Positions 58,073-64,000 of a stretch of 64,000 nt of DNA are shown here, in pieces. The notes beneath the pieces were generated by a model that did no database searches, was not told the DNA's origin, and worked only from the letters and a program-made list of their open reading frames with translations. Position numbers and translations under genes: made by a program. This stretch comes from Pseudo-nitzschia pungens. Its lineage: Eukaryota; Bacillariophyta; Bacillariophyceae; Bacillariales; Bacillariaceae. The number at the start of each line of letters is the position of its first letter. The first letter of the stretch is position 1. Location: NCBI GenBank assembly GCA_037355855.1, contig CM074758.1:531001-595000 (forward strand), in the 5' to 3' direction.

Positions 58073-60153
58073 ATGTCGACCCCGGAAGAAATCTCGGCCC
58101 AGATCACCGAATTGGGTGACAAGATCAAACAAGCCAAAGCTGACAAGCAGCCAAAAGAATTATGGGATGAGCACCTGCAAAAGATGCTCCAGCTGAAGGT
58201 GTGTTGCGTTGTGTTGTGTTGCGTTGTGATGTGTTGTGTTTCTGTATTGTTATTGTTATTGTGATTGTTATTTGTTATTTGTTATTTGTTATTTTTCGTT
58301 TTGTCTCGAACAATGACAAGGAAATTCGAGCTTGATTCTCATCCCATTGCTTCCTGATTGTGATTCTCGCTTCGCTTCGCCATGCATTCCAACAAAATTT
58401 AATACAATGCAATGCAATGCAATCCGATGCATAATGCAATGCCTCCCGCCAGATCGAATTCAAGGAACTGACCGGCAAGGACTACGGGCCTCCACCCAAG
58501 CCCAAGAAGGAAAAGAACGTCGGCGCCGTCACGGAAGCCTCCGACAAGAACAAGGAGAAGCGTGCCAAAAAGGCCGCCGAGAAAGCCGCCAAGGCCGCCG
58601 AGAAGGAGCGGAAGCGGGCCGAGCGAGCGGCCCGCGAAAAGGCCAAGGCCGACAAGCTGGCTGGCGTCGGCGCCGACAACTTTGGGGATTTGCCGCTGAT
58701 CCGTTCCCAGACCGTCACCAACAAGGTCTGGACGCCCATCGAGGACCTGACGCCGCGTCTGCAGAACGAGAAGGTGCTGATCCGGGGATTCCTGCAGGTC
58801 TCGCGGTCGGTCGGGAAGGGAGTCTTTATCAAGGTCCGATCGACCATGTTCACCGTGCAGGGAGTCTGCTTCCAGAACGACGATGAGGGCATCTCCGGTG
58901 CCATGATCAAGTACATTGCCGGACTCAACATCGAGTCCATTGTCGACGTGGAGGGGATTGTCACGGTGCCGGACCAGCCCGTTGATTCCTGCACGCAAAA
59001 AATGGTCGAGCTGCAGATCACCAGCTTCAAGTGCGTCACCAAATCGATCCGGGCGATGCCCTTCCAGATGGAGGACGCCATGCGCCCCGACGAGGAAAAG
59101 GAGTCCGACGTGGGCGCCTACGAGGCCAACGACGAGCTCATCAAGAAGCGGGCCGACGGCATGGCGACGGTGGGACTGGAAAACCGATTGGATCACCGAT
59201 GGATCGATCTGCGGACGCCGGCCAATCAGGGAATCTTCCGCATCGAGTCCATGGTCGGGGTTCTCTTCCGAGAGCTCCTGGTTGGGAAGGGATTCGTCGA
59301 GCTTCACTCTCCGAAGCTCCTGAGGGGGGCTTCGGAGGGCGGGGCCGATGTCTTTACCCTCGACTACTTTGGACAGACGGCATCGCTCGCCATGAGTCCG
59401 CAACTCCAGAAGCAGCAGGCCTGCGCCTGCGCCGGATTCGAAAAGGTCTTTGTCACCGGACCCGTCTTTCGAGCGGAAAACTCCAACACCCGACGCCACC
59501 TCTGCGAGTTTACCGGATTCGATCTGGAAATGGTCATCAAGGAGCACTACGACGAGGTGCTCGACCTCTTTTCCGATTTGTTCATTCACATTTTCGACGG
59601 CATCAACAAGCGCTGCAAGCGCGAGCTGGAGGCGGTCCGGGAGCAGCACCCCTTTGAGGACCTGCGCTACTGCAAGCCCACCCTCAAGCTCACGTATGCC
59701 GAGGGGTGCGCACTCCTGAGGGAGGCCGGGGTCGACCAGGGAGACTACGAGGATCTGTCCACGGAAAACGAAAAGCTCCTCGGGGACCTGGTCGCCGAAA
59801 AGTACGGGACCGACTTTTTCTTCATGGACAAGTACCCCCTCGACGTCCGGCCCTTTTACACCATGCCGGACCCCGAAAACCCCAAGCTCTCCAACAGCTA
59901 CGATTTCTTTATACGCGGGCAGGAAATCCTCAGCGGGGCCCAGCGAATCCACACCGTCGACCTGCTGGAGGAGCGCGCCAAGGCATGGGGCATTGAGCTC
60001 GAGGAGAGCTACGTCGACAGCTTCAAGAACGGGGCCCTCCCACACGGAGGGGGCGGCATCGGACTGGAACGCGTCGTCATGCTCTTTCTGGGGCTCCCCA
60101 ACATTCGCAAGGCCTCGTGGTTCCCTCGCGATCCCAAGCGGCTGGCGCCGTAA
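58073..60153 (+). CDS. DARS: Cytosolic-type aspartyl-tRNA synthetase with N-terminal WHEP domain
   Basis: Charges tRNA-Asp with aspartate. Exon 1 is 58073-58198 and exon 2 is 58453-60153; the 254-bp intron (GTGTGT to CGCCAG) is phase 0. The protein has 608 residues. Residues 5-50 form a helix-turn-helix of WHEP type (EEISAQITELGDKIKQAKAD, then WDEHLQKMLQLK joined to IEFKELTGKDY). A Lys/Ala-rich helix follows (KEKRAKKAAEKAAKAAEKE). The OB-fold anticodon-binding domain spans about 130-260. Class II motifs are intact: VFRAENSNTRRHLCEFTGF (motif 2, about 379) and GGGGIGLERVVMLFLGLPNI (motif 3, about 577), ending FPRDPKRLAP. The ending and motif 2 are of the eukaryotic/archaeal AspRS type. No frame damage. 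The intron splits the WHEP domain. Confidence 0.95.
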
Positions 60154-61133
60154 TTTTGTTCTACTCCGGTCCGTTCCTTCGTTCACGCACGCACACGCTT
60201 ACTCACTCACTCACTCACTCACCCATCCAGCAGATTGGCGATTGGTTGCTGTACTAGTCTAGGACCGATCCGTGGAGCGAGCGAGTTTGGTATTGAGGTT
60301 GCTAGTAATCAATCGGTGCTCAGCCCGGACGACATCAAATCGAACCTGCGGGATGTCATCAGCCGGAGCTTGCAACCGTAAGATGCTGGCACGACACGGT
60401 TGGTGCTTGGTCTTTATTTGTGTTGGTGGACCATTCCTTCCAGGCACAGTACGACGATGGCAACCGAATTTTTGCGGTAACGGTAAAGTACTGATACAAC
60501 AACGATAATATAGTACTATTATATTTTAATAGGCCTAGAATAACAATAGTGCACAACTAACTACGTAGTATTATATTTACAAACGACAAGTCCCCTTTTT
60601 TTGGGGGGGCGGGGACGTAGGGTTGACTTTGCGTTGGCGTCAAGAGTATTGAAACGCAAAACTATACTATGGTACGGAGGGAGTCGCTCATTCGTGTCGA
60701 ACTTGGGGTTGCTCCCCTTTGTGGACACGATGTTGTGGAGTCGTCGCACGGAACGCTGTGTCCAATAGCAACATTTCTTTACAAGGCACGAACAGGAGGG
60801 TCGAGAGTGTTTGGAAGCTGCGAGTACTCGTACCAACAAGTTAAAATCCGTGACTCACTCCTCCAGAAGAGCGCAGAAAGGCTTTGTTCGGTACGGTGCC
60901 GGTAGATACAGATACGGTAAATACAGCAGGGAAAATTCGAGTGGTCGAGAGCGACTCAAAATGAATTTCGAACTCAAACCAACCCAACCCAATTCATCGC
61001 AATCCCGTCGAATCCGATGGATTCTCAATTCCGGTCCAATCCCATCAGACTAAGTCAAACCAAGCCAAACCATGCCAAGTAAAATCAAATCAAATCAAAT
61101 CAAATCAAATCAAATCAAATCAAATCAATCAAA
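60154..61133. other. Intergenic between convergent genes
   Basis: (ACTC)n at about 60199-60222 follows AspRS. A T8/G7 stretch lies at about 60594-60612. (AAATC)n at 61080-61140 runs into the kinase stop codon. No gene was found. Confidence 0.6.
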
Positions 61134-61140
61134 TCAAATC
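61080..61140. repeat. (AAATC)n pentanucleotide microsatellite overlapping the kinase stop codon
   Basis: About twelve copies of AAATC with one interruption (AATC). On the minus strand, GATTTGATTTG supplies the last codon bases and the TGA stop of the adjacent kinase at 61134-61136. Confidence 0.9.
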
Positions 61141-63627
61141 CACACCCCGCGCAAAGACTTTTCCTTTTCCTTCGCGAAGAGGTGCTTTCCACAATTTATC
61201 GGAGCCGACCCTAGCGCATCGGGAGCGGGAGTGCGCACAACACCATCATTGCCATAACCACCACCACCTTTGTCGTCATCGTCATGGTCATGGTCATCTA
61301 CATCTTCGTAATTCTCGTCACCGGCATTGACGTCGTCATCGTCCCCTCGGATTCCATTGCCGGTGCCGACCTCGCCGGATGATACATGGACCTGAGCGGT
61401 AATTCCGCGCTCCCGCGACAGGCGTTTCTGTCGCACGGACCTGAGAGTCTCGACCAGCACGTCGTCGAAGCTACCGTCCCACAGTCCCAGAAAGGCATCG
61501 TAGACGATCGTGCTGGTCTCGCCGACCTCGTCGAGGATGCTGTCGATGTAGTTCTCGCCTATGCCGGGTCCCAGAAACTCGTTCAGGTTTGCCACCGTGA
61601 TGTACCCGGAGTCATCGTTGTCCATTCGATCAAAGGCCTCCGCGATCCGGCTCTCTTCGATGCACCCGTGGGCCTCGATGGTCGCCGCCAGAAACTCGTT
61701 GTAGGAAACGATGCCGGTCCCGTCGATGTCGATCCCGGAAAATACGTCCTCGAGCTCTTGGTCTGTGTACGAGTACGCCTCGAGGGCGGTTTTGAATTCG
61801 TGGAGGGTGACGATCCCATCCTTGGCGACGTCGAATCGATTCTTGAAGAGCTGCTGCAAAAAACCAATCTCGTCGGAAGTGCTCTTGTGGGCAATCACGT
61901 AGAGGGCCAGTTTCTTCAGCTTGGAATACCCCGCAAAGGTCTGGATGGTGGCCAGGACCCGGTCCATGACCGTCGCGCTGACATCCTGACTGATGCTGCT
62001 ACTGCGGCTGCGGCTGTTGCTGCCGCTCCCGAACCAGTCGTGTTCCAGGGCCCGAGCGCAGGACGGCCGGGCCTTGACGTTGCGGGACAATAGGCACCGG
62101 ACCAGGTTCTTGCCCAGGTCCGAGGTTTCCTTCCAGCGACGGCCCCGAAAGCCAAATTTTGCGGCCATGATCTTGTGCAGGACTGCTTCGCGGTTGGGTC
62201 CGTAAAAGGGCAGGGAGCTGGATAGGAGCATAAAGGCAATCACACCGATCGACCACACGTCGCAGGATTGATCGTAGCGGCCGATGACGACCTCCGGTGC
62301 CATCGTGTACACGGTTCCGACGGTGTTCGTCATCGTTTCGTGTTCAAGGTATTTTTTCGACAACCCGAAGTCGATGATCTTGACGTTTGGGGATGTGGGA
62401 CTTGCAAACATGATGTTTTCGAATTTTACTAATTCGATGGAACGTACGGTACGGTTTGTGTATAACATTTTTAGAAATCGCAAAACGGGGAGGGCACGGT
62501 GTGAGAGTTGACGGTTCGCGGTTGGTGAAATGCGAAAAACTTCGTGGACTCAGGAATGAATGAAAGAGAGAAGGAACGGGATCGGAAACAATCACTGATT
62601 TGTGAAGCAAGGGTGGCACAAACTCACAATCCCGGTGGGTGATTTTCTTTTTGTGCAGGTAGGCGCAGCCGTCCAGTATCGATCGGATGATGTGCCTTGC
62701 CTGGCTCTCATTGTAGGGATCGCGGGTGTAAAGGTCTCCACCAGAGCACAGCTCCAGTACCAGGTACACGTGATTTCGGTACTCGTACGTTTCGATTACC
62801 TTGCAGATGTTGGGGTGATCGAGGGTCTGCAGAATGGTAACCTCGTTCTGGAGTTCCTTAGCGTAGGAAACGTTCGTGACCTCGTCGATAAGGATCGATT
62901 TCAGCGCATATTCGACGTCGTATTCTTTTTCGAAGGAGACCATGTTGGAATGTTTCGAGTTGTTCAACTTACAGTCCGTTTCCTCGACGTTGTCATAGAC
63001 GTCTGTAATCTCGGAGATGGGCTTGTTGGCGACAAGGTCCAGCAGTTCGTCCGGAGGAATGCTATCGAAGCTCTCCGACTCTCGCTGCAGCTCTCCCACC
63101 GCTATTTCTGACGCGGTTTCCACAGCTCCTTTCTTGAATTTCTCCGAGCCGCTGCTGCAGGGGCAAAGCGAGAGGCACGGCAGGATCTTTTTGGCAAACC
63201 CACAGAGCGTATTTCCACGCAAGAGACCCACGGGCCCTCGTTCCCGCTCGATGTAGGACTTTCGCGCGCTTCCCCCAACGGAGGAATGACGTTTCTTGAT
63301 CCGGGAGACGCTCCCCATCGACCCGTCCCCAAGAACGTCAAGGGCATCGTAGTATCGGAAGGGATTTTTCTTGCGGTTTCGCACCACGGATTGGTGGAGG
63401 GAGGGAATGCTAATCGTCGATGTTGACGAGGACGACAGCGATGCGGAGGACGTGTTGCTCTCGCTGCTACTTCGGAAGCTATTCCGGGCGAGATTGCTCT
63501 CCGTCTCCTCCTCGAGTAACTCTCCGTTGCAGGGAATGACATGGCGGTGGTCTCTCCCGCTGAAACTGACTCTCCGGTGACCGCCGTTCGAGGTTCTGAC
63601 AACGGTTTCCTTGTCCCCTCCTACCAT
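61134..63627 (-). CDS. Calcium-dependent protein kinase (CDPK-like) with large N-lobe insert
   Basis: Two exons: 63627-62628 and 62428-61134, with a 199-bp intron (GTGAGT to TTAG). The phase-1 junction rebuilds the catalytic loop HRDLKFEN exactly. The protein has 764 residues. The Gly-rich loop is LGDGSMGSV (99-107) and the ATP-binding lysine is about K243 (EYALKSI). An insert of about 120 residues separates them, containing CLSLCPCSSG. IIDFGLSKK (DFG) and TMAPEVV (APE) are intact. The C-terminal half has a junction helix and EF-hand loops, including DVAKDGIVTLHE, DIDGTGIVSYNE and DNDDSGYITVAN. The acidic tail (DDHDHDDDDKGGGG) is low complexity. No MG start, so no N-myristoylation. Calcium-stimulated Ser/Thr kinase is the likely role. 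Confidence 0.9.
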
Positions 63628-64000
63628 GGTTTGGTCCTTTCGGGCCAGTGGGCTTCGCTCCTTGGAAAGTGTCCCCCTCCCGAAACCAACAGGTATCCGT
63701 GCGAACCAAGTGAGAGGGAACTCAATGCCTTGGCGTTCGCTTCTCTCGATCGATAGTCCGTTGTTCGTTGTTTGTTAATCGTTGCTCGTTTTGCGCCTGC
63801 TGCCGCTAATCGGAAAAGCAGTTTTCTTTCATTTTGCGATGGGAGGTTCTCCGTGCCGAGAGCAGCCGTGAGTAAGGCTTATCAGAGAAATTTTTCGAAC
63901 TGTTTTGTGATTTTACGAAAAAAAAACTTCGATCATGATCCACAAGAATTACTGTACCCGTAATCTTACCGAACTTCGTAACGGTAAGGTTAAGGCTCGT
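63628..64000. other. Kinase upstream region
   Basis: No gene seen. The right edge carries GTACCCGTAATCTTACCG and AACGGTAAGGTTAAGG, again the GTAC/AAGGTT words. Confidence 0.5.

Noticed and set aside
58399..60186. 595-codon open frame antisense to the AspRS gene
   Set aside because: It lies opposite a fully conserved synthetase and has no recognisable domain; GC-rich codon use on the plus strand creates it.

Overview
This window looks like nuclear DNA of a photosynthetic stramenopile, most likely a diatom. The genes have short GT-AG introns. Several proteins start with a signal peptide ending in an ASAF-like plastid-import motif. The plastid chlorophyll-synthesis subunit ChlH is nuclear-encoded. 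A CRAL-TRIO-like plus DUF6824 protein of a type common in diatoms is present. The species cannot be named from the sequence alone. Gene density is low, and GC-rich genes sit in repeat-rich intergenic DNA.

Layout. 1-1658: 3' end of a Ty3/gypsy-type retrotransposon (integrase, then a probable LTR). 1659-3218: unrecognised DNA with a tandem duplication. 3219-5117: CRAL-TRIO-like/DUF6824 gene with two introns. 7776-8635: plastid lumen protein resembling PsbQ-type photosystem II extrinsic subunits, with two reading-frame breaks. 9117-12056: two decayed copies of a BTB/T1 (KCTD-like) gene whose intact copy lies at 35532-36239 in the opposite orientation. 13583-15068: secreted Cys-rich protein with a Pro/Thr-rich stalk. 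17393-18017: non-coding MITE-like element. 20373-22385: secreted M11 (gametolysin-type) metallopeptidase. 25253-25864: NYN/PIN-like (YacP-type) nuclease. 26826-31486 (minus): chlH with a small first exon carrying the plastid signal. 33636-35131: two tandem-repeat arrays flanking a tRNA-Arg/tRNA-Asp pair.

37252-40089: PPP-family phosphatase with C-terminal EF-hands. 40537-42456 (minus): bestrophin-like channel. 44261-45815: ERCC1/RAD10. 48743-50563: EamA/DMT transporter. 51490-51857: minisatellite. 52927-53433: gag-like remnant. 53598-57200: a full-length DNA transposon with 28-bp terminal inverted repeats and one intact DUF7869-type ORF. 58073-60153: cytosolic-type aspartyl-tRNA synthetase with an N-terminal WHEP domain. 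61134-63627 (minus): calcium-dependent protein kinase with a large N-lobe insert.

The genes do not form a single pathway. ChlH, the PsbQ-like protein and probably the NYN nuclease act in the plastid. The CDPK and the PPP/EF-hand phosphatase are both calcium-linked signalling enzymes. The strongest candidates for something undescribed are the DUF7869 transposon, the hairpin-ended MITE, the pentanucleotide repeats around gene borders, and a GTAC/ACCGGTA/AAGGTTAC word set that recurs in nearly every intergenic stretch.
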